Shown here: piece by piece, positions 11,385 to 22,100 of the stretch
How positions within the stretch are numbered: position 1 is the first letter of the stretch
How the letters are laid out: each line of letters begins with the position of its first letter
Source of the DNA: Thinopyrum elongatum
Taxonomy: Eukaryota > Streptophyta > Magnoliopsida > Poales > Poaceae
DNA length: 64,000 nt
Assembly: GCA_011799875.1 (NCBI GenBank)
Contig: CM022298.1
Coordinates: 50,478,749-50,542,748 of the forward strand
Direction of reading: 5' to 3'
Made by a program: the position numbers and the translations under genes
The notes under the pieces: model-generated
Databases searched by the model: none
Told to the model about the DNA's origin: nothing
The model's input: the letters and a program-made list of their open reading frames with translations, nothing else

Positions 11385-11854
11385 TACATTTAAAAGGCTA
11401 GAGGGCGGGGCAGTCTCGCTTGGTCGGTTTCACGAGAGGCGAGGGCCTTTGTGATTTGATGGCTTATTACTGTTGGAAGGCGGGGCCTTGTGATTTGACT
11501 ACTCGTATAAATGTTGCCGACGACCTGAGGAGGAGCAAAGAACCGTGCGGTATACTCAAGTTTTCCACTGGAGTACTAGTACGACGGAGGAGCATGAAAC
11601 ACCGCAGCCCAGTGCGATATGGCGATAAAAATGATCTAATTTGCTAGTCATCGATCCCACGGCGCCGCTCATCATTAGCATTGTTCTATTCATGCATCGC
11701 AGAGAACAGACACGTGCGGCGAAACACCCGAAGCAAAAGAAGAAACACAGGAGCAAAAGAAGAAGGAAGATTATCCCCCCCAAAAAAGAAGGAAGACGCA
11801 CACACAAGTCTGGGGCATTGCTCTCTACTACATGAAGGGTTGCTGGCCGCGGAG
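11385..11854. other. No gene seen
   Basis: Short frames on both strands show no conserved features. The stretch is the 3' flank of the minus-strand coiled-coil pseudogene. Confidence 0.5.
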
Positions 11855-12549
11855 TCATAACTGCTTCTTCATCGCCTCCACGACCTCCATCTCCTCGCGC
11901 ATCTCCTCCGCCATCTTCTTCATTCTGTCCATGACGCGGGATTTCTCGACGCGAGCCTTCATCATCTGTTCCACGGCCGCATTACGTACCTTGACAGCAG
12001 CCGGGTGCTCGATGCGGAGCTTCGCCAACTCCTCCTTCTGTTCCATGATGAGGGCGTGCAGCATCTTCACCGAGGAACTACTCTTCTCATGCAGCTTCTT
12101 CCAGCCGGCGTTCTCCTCCTTCAGCAGGTCGAGCTCGTGGCAGAGCCTCGCCTTGTCCTCCTGAAGTTGCAGGATTTCGTCGGTCGCCTTCTTACCCGAG
12201 GCAATGCTCTCCTTCAGCAGCATCACCAAGCTGGCAGTCAACTCCCCCTGCTCATTGAGCTCAGCGGGCATGTCGTCGAGGCTCTCCTTCAGCAGCTCCA
12301 CCAAGCCGTCGATGAACTCCTTTTGCTTATTGAGCTAATCGGGCATGTCGTCGAGGGATAACGACTCCAGCGCCGCCTGCTCTGCATGTTCGCCTCCGCG
12401 GCTAGGGCGCTCCTGGGAGCCCTCGCCTGCCCATGAGAGATCTTTCGTGGTCTCTGCGAGGCGGCGAGCCCTCTCTTTTTTTCCGCGGCCTTGGTCGCCG
12501 CTCCCTTGTTACGAGTAGTTCTCAGCCTAGAGCTCTGCACACCGGCCAT
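11855..12549 (-). pseudogene. Coiled-coil protein pseudogene (function unknown)
   Basis: The ATG at 12549 opens a basic N-terminal segment (MAGVQSSRLRTTRNKGAATK). The rest lies in another frame and ends at 11855. It is a long amphipathic coiled coil rich in Glu, Lys and Leu (LLKEENAGWKKLHEKSSSS, EMREEMEVVEAMKKQL) with an internal duplication of an SLDDMPAELNEQG-type unit. Two lesions are visible: a frame change in the seven-A run near 12475, and an in-frame TAG near 12337 where the second repeat copy has GAG. Expected intact length is about 230 residues. AT-rich TTTATAACC about 75 bp upstream could be a TATA region. I do not recognise the family. Confidence 0.55.
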
Positions 12550-13159
12550 GGCAAGGACGGACGAACAAGAAAGACTTATGAGGAGGAAGGTACAGTGATT
12601 TTCGGCTAGGTAGTTCCCCTTTTTATAACCTAGTACTAGCACTAGTACTATAAAACCTGCATAGTGGGAACACGTTCAGGTTTGATACGTACTAGGTGTG
12701 AGCAGGTTTGCACTTAATTATAGCATGGTAGTACTACTTTGGAATGTGATGGGAACAAGCTAAAGATTAATTGATGGTTTTGGTTTCGAGGCCCGAAACA
12801 GCTCCCGATGAGTTTCCTGGAACACAGATTTCAAGTACTACTGCTCAAATGCGGTCGCACAAGTCAGTGATGTAACTGGTCGTACATGTCAGACCAAGCC
12901 GATGCGTGTCCCTTCGGTGAGACGCGGGTCCGACCGACCGTCTGTTGGTGCGACCGACCATAAGTATTACGCGATGGAGACTTCTGGTTGTGGCTTCGGG
13001 TGATTGTCACGACCAAGCATTCAAAAACTAGTGATAAATCAATTACTACCATCTTTTTCCAAACGACCAAGTATTTTCACAGGAATACAATACATATAGA
13101 TTGTCACGGTTGCAAACCGCCATGGCGCCGCAAGTTCACTGCAGCAGCAACCGAGTAGG
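12550..13159. other. Intergenic stretch, no gene seen
   Basis: It contains the putative promoter of the coiled-coil pseudogene and a segment (about 12840-12965) with GTCGCAC/GTCGTAC/GTCCGACC words and several GACCGACC repeats. No frame with coding character was found. Confidence 0.5.
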
Positions 13160-13723
13160 TCACTGCATCGCTGGCGGGGAAGGAGGGCAGCTCACCTCGC
13201 CTACGATGCATGCCCAGCGGCACCGCCGCAGCTGGTCCCGTGATTTGGCTTCTCCTACCGCCCATTTGAACAGTTGCACCGGCTGCTCATGCCATTCCAC
13301 AGGCATGCGCGTTCTTTCCTCCGCAGTCGACTCCATGAATATGATCTCTGCCATTAGCCCCAGCTCGAAATCAATGAGACGATGTGAGATGCTGACATCC
13401 CTCAGCATCTCTCCCCTGAGATCGACTTGTGCCTCCGCCTTGTGCTTCGCTAGGCGCAGCTCCTTCGAACTTGTCTCCAATCGATGCGATGCTTCCTCGA
13501 TCCAATTTGCCCTTGCTGCCCACCACCTGAAACGCAGCCCTGGCATGTCCTCCGGCGCCACCGATCTGTGATTCCAGAGCAATGGATGCACTCTGAAACA
13601 CATGTGGGTTTCGCTCAAAGGCGGCAGTGCTGCAGGCCGCAGTGAGAGGGCAGCCCGCGGGATCCTGGGATCTAAGGGATTATCCATGGCGGGATCCGGT
13701 GGGCGAGGCGGGGAGGCGAGCAT
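13160..13723 (-). CDS. Hypothetical protein, intact 187-codon ORF
   Basis: From the ATG at 13723 (or the next in-frame ATG at 13687, which has a good GCCATGGAT context) the frame is open to the stop at 13160. The N-terminus is Pro-rich (MLASPPRPPDPAMD). The middle contains LRFRWWAARANWIEEASHR and a Lys/Glu/Leu helical stretch, and the C-terminal part is Trp- and Arg-rich. No domain is recognised. The frame extends upstream to 13876, but that part overlaps a MITE and the TATA-like box, so the internal start is preferred. It could be a small lineage-specific grass gene or a fortuitous open frame; a promoter-like box and unbroken frame favour the former slightly. Confidence 0.4.
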   Translation of the reverse strand: MLASPPRPPDPAMDNPLDPRIPRAALSLRPAALPPLSETHMCFRVHPLLWNHRSVAPEDMPGLRFRWWAARANWIEEASHRLETSSKELRLAKHKAEAQVDLRGEMLRDVSISHRLIDFELGLMAEIIFMESTAEERTRMPVEWHEQPVQLFKWAVGEAKSRDQLRRCRWACIVGEVSCPPSPPAMQ

Positions 13724-13781
13724 AGGCGGTGGGAGAGCCCTACGAGGGTAAGATAAAGATAGTACTACTCCACTCCATTCA

Positions 13782-13793
13782 TATTTAAATACA
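13782..13793 (-). promoter_or_regulatory. TATA-like box for the 13723-13160 ORF
   Basis: The minus strand reads GTATTTAAATATG about 60 bp before the ATG at 13723 and about 95 bp before the ATG at 13687. Its spacing suits a short 5' leader with the 13687 start. Confidence 0.4.
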
Positions 13794-13840
13794 AAGGCCA
13801 CCAATAGTAACCCAGGCAAAAATTGATCATCCTGCCTGCG

Positions 13841-14056
13841 TCCTCGTTTATTGGCCCCCTTTTTATTTTGTGCCAATTTTTGACCAAAAATTTAACTAAG
13901 AAAATGTTAATGCATGTCACCAAAAATTATATCATTGGAATCACATTTGAACATAGCTTTCGATGACATTAATTTTTATGACATGCATAAATATTGTGTT
14001 ACTTAAAATTATGGTAAAAAATTGGCACAAAATACGAAGAAGACCAATGGAAGTAG
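13841..14056. mobile_element. MITE with long imperfect inverted repeats (Stowaway/Mariner-like)
   Basis: ATTGGCCCCC...ATTTTGTGCCAATTTTTGACC on the left pairs imperfectly with GGTAAAAAATTGGCACAAAATACGAAG...GACCAAT on the right. The centre is also partly self-complementary (ATGTCACCAAAAATTATATCATTGGA versus a diverged inverse). The length of about 215 bp and AT-rich centre suit a MITE; the Stowaway assignment is from memory of similar wheat repeats. It lies just upstream of the 13723-13160 ORF promoter. Confidence 0.6.
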
Positions 14057-14528
14057 CAACCCATGATTTAACTACTCGCATGCACGCAGTGGAGTAGTAA
14101 TGTCTTTCTCAACTACTTCCTCCCTCACGTCCACTCAATTTGCATGCATTGTATTAATTGACCATCAATGAAGTGAATGACTTTACACGCGTCAAATTAT
14201 CACATGGGGTGGATCTTCGTACAAAAATGCGTCCCACCGTGTAGCCGTGTGTGCGCGCGAGGGATTGAGTGCGTGCGTGCACATCTTCGCTCCGTGCATG
14301 TACTGCCAGTGTGCGTGAGAGAGGATGAGTACATTATTCTGAAACCAGCAGCACGTCACTGTGGTCAATTCACACAAGGAGGTCGCGGCAACGCCTCCAC
14401 ATGTGCCACGTGGCTTCATGGATGCCCCCACATCATTTTAATCATAATATATTAACTGAAAAAGGGAGAGACACTGTGTAGCGTGCCATTGGAATTCTAA
14501 TTTATGTGTTTTACACATACTGGAAGTA
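14057..14528. other. No gene seen; GTGTGTGCGCG-rich stretch
   Basis: The words TGTGTGCGCGCGAGGGATTGAG and GTGCGTGCGTGCAC resemble a diverged copy at about 15075-15200 on the other side of the Helitron, suggesting an old repeat split or flanked by it. Open frames here are short and repetitive. Confidence 0.4.
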
Positions 14529-15045
14529 CTAGTAAGGTATACGTGCATTGCACGCATGAGATTTGGCAACCAAATTATGAATAAATACCACACTATAGCA
14601 TGTAAGCTTTGAGTCATATATGCATGATGTAGACGTTCCTTTAATTCTTATAGTTCATCTCATTCAAAATTAATTAGTTTTTATAAAAAAGTTAACCTAT
14701 TTTATGATTCATGGAATTCTGCGTTGTAAAGCATAAAGTAAAAACAAATAATGGCAATTCAACTAGAAAATAAGTTTGGGCAATTATGATATGGAAGATT
14801 CTAGAACAAAGGAAGTACTTGTGTTTTGAGGTTTGTGCATTATGCTTAAGTTCAACCATGGAGTCGATCTAGATTGTACATGTGGCAGAATCTAGTGGAA
14901 TGTAGATGATATCCAATGGCCAGTAGTGCTCGGATTTGCCATCTCTGCACCGTCTGATTGGCTTCATCCAACGACCATCTTTCAAATTTATTCGCACTCA
15001 ATATAGGGGTATAGATATAGATATAGATATAGAGGTATAGATATA
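14529..15045 (-). mobile_element. Small non-autonomous Helitron, minus orientation
   Basis: On the minus strand a hairpin GCGTGC-AAT-GCACGT is followed by ATACCTTA and CTAG, then T. The 3' end therefore falls at 14529, with the rest of the element to its right on the plus strand. The right boundary is placed in the TCTATATCTATA-type sequence near 15005-15045, since wheat Helitrons commonly begin TCTATA; the exact base is uncertain. No ORF is present. Confidence 0.55.
15007..15045 (+). repeat. (TATAGA)n microsatellite-like tract
   Basis: Repeated TATAGATATAGA units with a GG interruption, at the inferred 5' end of the minus-strand Helitron. Confidence 0.8.
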
Positions 15046-15900
15046 GGCTAGTGGCACATCATCTAAAGCCTTTCTACACGCTCATTTTTTGTACAAGTGT
15101 GCTCCATCGTGCACCCGCGCGTTTGTATGTGGGAATGAGTACGTTGTGTGCACCTCTTGTCTTTCGCACACGTAGTCCGTGTGTGTGAGAGATACTAAGA
15201 TATGGTGAGGGAATACGTGTCAATGCAATTTGTGTGAAGGAGAGGCCTATATACTTACATGTATGTGCATGGGGCTGGGGTGATATACGAGAAGGGAAGG
15301 GAGGGGTCGACCGCGCGAGATATCGATAGAGATAGATAGAGGGAAGAGCTCTACGATAGTACAAGCACTGGGATATGGGAGGTGGGGTGCTAGAAGATCG
15401 TGTGAGGGGCCAAGTGGAGGGAGACTATGAAGGTGTGCACAAGTGTGAGATCGATATTTAAAGAGAGGGGGCGAGAACGTGCGCGGTTGCGCAGTGGCGG
15501 AGCCATGACAAATAAATGAGGTAGGGGGCCAAGCATTGCTAATCCTTTATGGGGAGGGCCAATTCATCAAGTTAAACCATTTTACCAGCAGACACGATTA
15601 TACTCCAAGTCAGGTCCAAACTAATGCTCAAACTTGAGTTTTTAAATGGTTGTGGGGTACATATTGGGGCAACAATCAATACTATCTGTCTACTATCTGG
15701 TTAATCTCGGGTGTCTACTATGAGTTTCATGTTGGGTGGAAACAAACATTAAAAGAGCCATTATCTGTATTTTTTAAGTGAAGCTATTATCTGCCTACTA
15801 TCATTGGTTTTGGATCTATCCACAGTTTGCTACCATCACTTTGGATTTGTGCATGAACTCCTTACATAATCTCACTATGTTTTATTCCTATGCATTTCAG
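15046..15900. other. No gene seen
   Basis: Contains GTGTGTGAGAGA-type sequence to about 15480, then a CAGTGGCGGAGCCATGAC word (about 15490) often seen near the ends of plant DNA elements. The 3' part may be the 5' flank or an intron of the multi-exon gene that follows. Confidence 0.4.
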
Positions 15901-18900
15901 TTATTGTACACAATGGTAGTGAACATGTAGAGCAAAAGAGACGAGCTTTGCGTGGCAATAAAATTTTATGCAGACGTCGCTCCATGGTGGGCGCAAAAGC
16001 AACCCCCCCTCCCCCCCCCCATTCCAGACTGTAATCAAGAGGAAGATAACTGTTCAGAGGGGGATTCAGAGGTAGCAGACCACTCCTATTTACCCCCTGA
16101 GGTCTTTTGCTCTAACTTGGCATGCTGATGTTGGTCATATCATGCATATGGTGCCTTGCATTGCTTACTTTATACATAAAATATGTCATCTGCTTAGTTT
16201 AGACATGCATTGTGTGAATGCCATCTGTTTAGTTTCTATATCATATATGTGAAGCATGCAATGCCATCTTGTTTAGCCAGGCATCATATATGTGAATTTT
16301 GCAATGCCATCCTAGTTAGCCAGTCATCTTATATGTGAATTATATCATGCCATTCTTTTTTTTATTACGTATTAAATTTGTCAACAATTTTAGTACATTC
16401 AATTATTCTTCATGTGCATCAGCCATTCGACACGGTCATGGAAAAATCTGGAGTGAAAACAAGGTCTTCAGAGCAGACAATGCTATCTGACGAAGCACAT
16501 GTCTTGCTGGTTACGGATAGCTCCTCAGAGGAGGATTCAGAGACAGATGACCAGTCGTATCCCCCCCTCCCCCCCGAGGTGCATGCTATAACTTGCCAGG
16601 GTTATATTGCTCATATCGTGCATATGGTGTCTTGCATTGGCATGTCATTTGCTTAGTTTAGACATGCTTTGTGTGAATGCCACATGTTTAGTGTCTAATT
16701 ACCATATATGTGAATTTTGCAATGCCATCTTGTTGCAAGACATTATATATGTGAATTATGCAATGCTATCTTGTTGCAAGGCATTATGTATGTGAATTAT
16801 GCAATGCCATGCTGTTTAGCCAAGCATCATATATGTGAATTATATCATGCCATCCTTTTTTTGTATTACTCATTCTATTTGTCGACAATGTTTGTATATT
16901 CAACTGCTCTTCCTGTGCATCAGCCATTTGAATTGGTGATGGAGAAATCTGGAGTGAAAACAAGGTCTTCAGAGCAGACAATGCTACCTGCTGAAGCAGA
17001 TATCTTGCTGGTTACAGATAGCTCCTCAGAGGAGGATTCAGAGGCAGATAACCAGTCCTATTTTCCCCCTGAGGTGTATGCTCAAACTTGGCAGGGTTAT
17101 ATTACTCATATCATGCATATGTTATCTTGCAATGCTTAGTTTTTACATCATATACACAATATTGAATGCCATCTCCTTAGTTGACACATCATATATGCGA
17201 TTGCCCTCTGCTCACTTGCTTAGTATATAAATCATATATTTGAATTATATCATGCCATGATGTTTACATAGACAGCATGTATCTGAATTATGGCATGCCA
17301 ACTCATTTTCTAAAGACATAATATAGTTATATCATCTCATCATGTTTACATAGTCATCATATTTTGAATTATATCATTCTATCCGTGAATTATATCATGC
17401 CATCATGTTTCCATCGATGGCATGTTTGTGAATTATGGCATGCCAACCACTTTAATAGACACATCGTATAGTTATATCATGTCATCCTGTTTACATAGTC
17501 ATCATATTTTGAAGTATGTCATTCTACCCTGTTTAGTTAGCCATCATATATGTGAAATTGTGTCATGCTATCCTATTTAATTAGCCATCATATATGTGAA
17601 ATTATGTCATGCTATCCTGTTTGGTTAGACAACAAAAATGTGAATTATTTCATGCCCTGTTTTCTTCCCTATTATCCATTGCACCTGTCTATCTTACAAT
17701 GTCTGTATATTCAATTACTTTTGTTGTTTATCAGCCATTTGAATTGGAGGGGATGATGGCAGTATCTATGGGAGTAAAAACACGGTCTTTAGAAAAGATC
17801 GTGCTACCCGTCGATGCAGATAGAACCACGGTTGTACTTGCCCAAGAACCAGCCCCACCACACATAAGCCAGACTCACGTAGATTGTACCCCTACCCAGT
17901 TGGACAGAGAACCAGCTACACTCCTTCTAACCCCAACCCCAGCAGATAGTAACCCAGTTCCAGTTGACACAGCACCGTCTCCACCACAGAGAACCCAAAC
18001 ACGAGCAGTTAGTAAGGCAACTGCAGTGCCCAAAGCACGAGGACCACCACTCCGAACCCCAAGTCAATGCTTAAAGCAGAAGAAGAATTGTACTCAGGTC
18101 AGGTTCCGTAGCTATGGTTCATACTCCTTTGCTCTTGCATCACTGTATTTACTCATACCAACTAATTTCAAATTTGAAGGATGCAATTGAAACTCCAATG
18201 GCGCAACAGGTATGTTTTAAACTTGTTTGTTTAACGTGTTTGCTATTGTAACTTGCTCTATGTTGATTTCAGTTTTAATTGAATAAACAGTTATGTTCTC
18301 ATGCCATGCGCATTACAAGTGTTGTTATTGCTGTGTAGTTTCCCACACTTATATTCTGTCTATGCTGCTTTGTCTTAAACAGATATGATTTTAACTGTCT
18401 CTATCTTCATTTGGCAACATAAACTAGAATGATATAGACCATACAGTGACCATACTACATAGATATATGTTTGTTTCATGCTGTTATCTTGTCCACCTTA
18501 CTACTGAACTGGTTTACCAAAATGAGTTTCATATACAACATGGTAAACCTGTGATCTGTCTGCTTGTTTCTCTTTTAGAATGCGGACAAAATATTGGAGA
18601 AGAGTACCTCGTTATGCAATGATAAAGAAAGTAATGCAGATAAGGTTCAAGATAGTGAGACATCCCTGTTGGTCTCCAAGCAAGCTGATAAAAACTATAT
18701 TGAAGACACTGAGACAACCCCAAAGTCCTGTGTTGATGTAGTGTTTGAGTTAATGGCCACTACTGCTGGCACCAGCTCTTCGAACTCGCTGCCTGAATCA
18801 GTTCGGCTTCTTGAGTCTCAACTTCAAGTTGAAAGACATCGATCAGATGTGCTGCGACAGGAAGCCGAAGGACTGAGGAAGTCCCTGCAGAATTCAGATG

Positions 18901-19016
18901 CATACTTTCTGGTGCAACAGCAATCGTTGGAGGATTTAAGCGCCAAACAAGAGAAAGCTAATAAGCTTGCTAAGCGTTTTGCCAGCATGGTGGATACCCA
19001 GGATATTGTTTCTTGA
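15901..19016 (+). CDS. Multi-exon gene carried by a CACTA element (acidic, Pro-rich and coiled-coil protein; function unknown)
   Basis: Exons inferred from AG/GT borders: about 15901-16101 (with a C-run that disturbs the frame), 16423-16578, 16924-17073, 17735-18097, 18180-18209 and 18579-19016. The last five join in phase 0 and encode 378 residues. The second and third exons carry KSGVKTRSSEQTML and an acidic DSSSEED block. The fourth is Pro/Thr-rich and basic at its end. The last encodes a coiled coil (ESQLQVERHRSDVLRQEAEG) and stops at 19014-19016. The 3' tip of a CACTA element lies 1.5 kb downstream in the same orientation, so I infer this is that element's second ORF or a captured gene. 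No transposase (TNP2-type) region is visible upstream. Confidence 0.5.
16055..17816 (+). repeat. Tandem duplication of an exon with its intron (three to four units)
   Basis: The block around KTRSSEQ and SSSEED is repeated. A partial unit lies at about 16055-16101, full units at 16423-16578 (156 bp) and 16924-17073 (150 bp), and a diverged one begins the exon at 17735. Units two and three are offset by 501 bp. Both full exons are multiples of three and phase 0 at both ends, so copies can be added without breaking the frame. Confidence 0.75.
16140..17660 (+). repeat. Intronic minisatellite (CATCATATATGTGAATTAT...ATGCCATCCTGTTTAG units)
   Basis: About 40-50 bp degenerate units built on CATATATGTGAATTATATC, ATGCCATCCTG and TTTAGTTAGCCATC fill the introns between the duplicated exons, most densely from 16250 to 16360, 16690 to 16850 and 17220 to 17650. 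Confidence 0.8.
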
Positions 19017-19254
19017 GCTCTTGTGAAGTGGTTTCAGTGCTGGACTTGTTTTGCTGCGGCGTTTATTTGCACTGGTCGCCAACTTTGACAACCAATGTAT
19101 ATAATATGCTGCTTTGTTCCCCATATTTGCACTGGTGGCGAACTTTGATGCCTAGTGTATGTAATATGTGTAATAGCCGTGATAGCCTAGCATAAGTTGC
19201 TTGCTTATTTATTTCCTTGTTGTCTTGTTTATTTGTTTGCTTGTAGTTAGTGCA

Positions 19255-20100
19255 GTTCTTTTTCCGCGGTTTGCTAGTGGCTGCAATAACCTATTTTTTA
19301 AAACTAGGCCACAATAACCATGGGCTACATATTTACTGTAGTGACCATGGGCCTCCTACGGGCCATAGAAACAATGGGCCTACTACAGGCCGTAGAAACA
19401 ATGGGCCTTCTATGGGTCGTAGCATCAATGGGCCTTCTACGGGCCGTATGATCGATAGGCCAAACATGGGCCAATAACGGACCGCATTATGGGTCGTAAA
19501 CGGGCTAGAGTTGGAATCGCCCGTTCACGGGCCGACCATAACGGGCCGTCGTTAATCGGCCGTATTTGATGATGCTATGAAAACGGCCCAACTGATTAAT
19601 GGGCCACAAACAGGCCGACTTTAACCACGGGCTGAATTTGGCCCACAACCGGAACAGGCCAGTAACGGACCGTAAGTAATCGAATGCTGCAAATCAGCCC
19701 AAGAATAAATGGGCTCTGAGAAGGCCAAAAGATAACACGGGCTGGAAACGGCCCAATGGAATAATGGGCCATTAATGGGTATAAAGTGATACACTGTTCA
19801 TTACGGGCCAGTTTCACCACGGGCCGTTAATGGGCTAAGAGTTACAAAGGGCCTCATATGGGCCGAAAGACATCATGCGCCATACATGGGCCGGAAGTTA
19901 CAACGGGCTGGAATCATATTGGACGGCCTAGATGACGCTACTGGGCCTAATTCGGATAGGCCATAACGGGCCGTGAGTTAGCGGGGTTTAAATGGGCTAT
20001 ATGCGAATAGGCCGTTAACAGGCATTCCGTGGGCCGGCCCGCTACCTTTTGACCAAGTCAAACGGGCCGGCCTTTTCACCGGAATGGGCCTCTGTTGGGC
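19255..20100. repeat. CACTA subterminal repeat region (GGGCCG/CGGCCC words)
   Basis: Dozens of short motifs such as ATGGGCC, CGGGCCG, ACGGGCTG and GGCCCA occur on both strands, spaced 15-30 bp. Dense short repeats inside the tip are characteristic of CACTA elements, where the element's own proteins bind. Short frames here (Gly/Arg/Asn-rich) are by-products of the repeats. Confidence 0.65.
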
Positions 20101-20299
20101 CGTGCCACGTGTCAACGTATCATAGGCACCTCCGGTCCAATGAGTGGATGACATCTGTCCCAACGGTGAGCCGACACGTGGTTCCTCTGGCCATTGAGAA
20201 TTTTACACGTGGAAAATCCCCATTGGTCCGGGCTGTTAACGGGTTATCGGATTCAAACCGGAACCCGATAGCTTAACGGCGACCCGTTACGGTGGATGC

Positions 20300-20532
20300 C
20301 ACGTGTCGGTTACCCTTGACGAAAGCACTTCCATGATGCGCCATTTATCGTCATGGAAGTGGACACTTCCGTGATGATAATTTTGGTATTGTCATGGAAC
20401 ACTTCTACGACAGCACAGGTATGACTATCTTGATTCTGTCATAAAATCGTCATGGATGTACATGCATGACAAAAAACGTGACCTACTATGACAAACACGT
20501 ATCATCACGGAAGTGGTTTTTTTTTTGTAGTG
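20300..20532 (-). mobile_element. CACTA transposon 3' terminus
   Basis: The minus strand begins CACTACAAAAAAAAAACCAC at 20532, the canonical CACTA start, and continues with several inverted and direct copies of a CACTTCC-GTGATGATA/CATGACGATA unit. The following TCA would be the 3-bp target duplication. The element's other end was not identified. The reference strand is given for the terminus only; the carried gene at 15.9-19.0 kb reads on the plus strand toward this tip. Confidence 0.75.
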
Positions 20533-22100
20533 TCAACTTGAACAGAAGAATCATGGACATGTTTAGGACAGCAATTGACAGAGCAGGTCTGAGAGAAAAC
20601 AAATGTAAAAATAGATGGTTTACGTGGACAAATGAGCGGGAGAATCCGACGATGGTTAGTATCGACAAGGTGTTCTGTAACTTGGAGTGGGATGCTCTCT
20701 TCCCCTCCTTCATGCTGATGGCCGCGGCAACAGCCTGCTCGGACCACTGCCCGTTGTTGCTCGCAAACATGGCTGCTCCGCGCAGAAGGCCAGCATTCCG
20801 TTTTGAAACCTTCTGGCCTAGTTTCCCTCACTTCCATGAAACCGTGGATAGAGCTTGGCAGTGGCCTATCAATCACACTTGCCCCATTATCAAGCTGAAG
20901 AAGAAAATGCAGAGGACGGCTTATGACCTGAAAATTTGGGCCAAGTCACTCTTTAGTAATGCAAAAGTTTAGTTCCACTTGGCTTGTGAGGTGATCCTTC
21001 GCCTAGATGTCGCACAGGAGAAAAGAGGGCTGACTCAAAGTGAATTCATGCTGAGAAAACAACTTAAGCTCAGGATCCTTGGTCTGGCTGCGGTGGAGAG
21101 GGCAAGGAAAAGACAGGCCTCCAGGATCACCTGGCTCAAAGCGGGAGACGCACGCACGACATTTTTTCAAGCTAAGATCAACTCAAGAAGGAGGAAGAAC
21201 TTTATACATTCACTGCAAATGGACACAGCCAGTGCCACTGCACATGAGGAGAAAGCATCCATTGCCCACAATCACTTCATGAACTTGCTGGGAAGAAAGG
21301 AAACAAGGCAGTGCTCCATCAATTGGGATGAACTGGACATGCCAAGACTGCAAAATGAGGGACTTGACAACCCCTTCTCTGAACCTGAAGTTTGGGCTAC
21401 AGTCATGGCTTCTCCGACCGAGAAAGCACCCGGCCCTGATGGGTTTTCGGGGGCATTCTTCAGAGCATGCCGGAGCACGATCAAAGGCGACGTGATGGCG
21501 GTCTTTGATCGCTTCTATAGGTTGGCCGATGGAAACTTTGCAGAGCTTAACACGGCCATGATTGCCCTCATACCAAAGAAAGATGGGGCGACAAGAATGA
21601 GCGAGTTCAGACCGATCAGCCTTATTCACTCTATCACAAAGCTGATCACAAAGGTGCTCTCCATGAGATTGGCTGCTGTTATAGATAGGATTATCTCACC
21701 TACGCAGACGGCCTTCCAGAGAAGAAAGTGTATACATGACAGTTACTTATATATTCAGAATTCTATCGGAGCTCTCCATAGGAATAAAACGCCGGTGCTT
21801 CTCCTTCAATTAGATATTGCGAGAGCTTTTGATGGCATTTCATGGGAGTACATCATGGAATTATTACAGCAGCTAGGTTTCTCCTCTCGGTGGAGATATT
21901 GGATAGCATTGCTTCTCTCGTCCTCCTCCTCGACATGCCTAATCAATGGCGATCTTGGTGAGTGCATTATGCACCAACGAGGGCTGCGGCAGGGGGACCC
22001 CCTCTCGCCGTTGCTGTTCATCCTTTGCATCGACCCACTACATCGACTCCTCGAGGCGGCCACCAGACAGGAGTGCTGAGCACCATTCCGGGTATGGCAA
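20533..22100 (+). pseudogene. LINE (non-LTR retrotransposon) ORF2: end of endonuclease plus partial reverse transcriptase
   Basis: The start shows the end of the APE-type endonuclease (FTWTN, SIDKVF, CSDHCPLLL). After an in-frame TAG at 20970-20972 come reverse-transcriptase blocks: KAPGPDGF near 21430, FRPISL near 21608, the catalytic DIARAFD near 21813, and GLRQGDPLSPLLF near 21980. A frame change near 22068 closes the frame, and the LTR at 22101 cuts it before the YADD box. The CACTA tip at 20532 removed the upstream part. The protein would copy the LINE RNA at a nicked target; this copy cannot. Confidence 0.85.

Noticed and set aside
11125..11454. 109-codon plus-strand frame before the Helitron end
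   Set aside because: It runs through the Helitron 3' hairpin and beyond its end, with no recognisable domain.
16140..17660. CRISPR-like appearance of regularly repeated units
   Set aside because: Units are degenerate and adjacent, without unique spacers of constant length, and lie in introns of a plant element.
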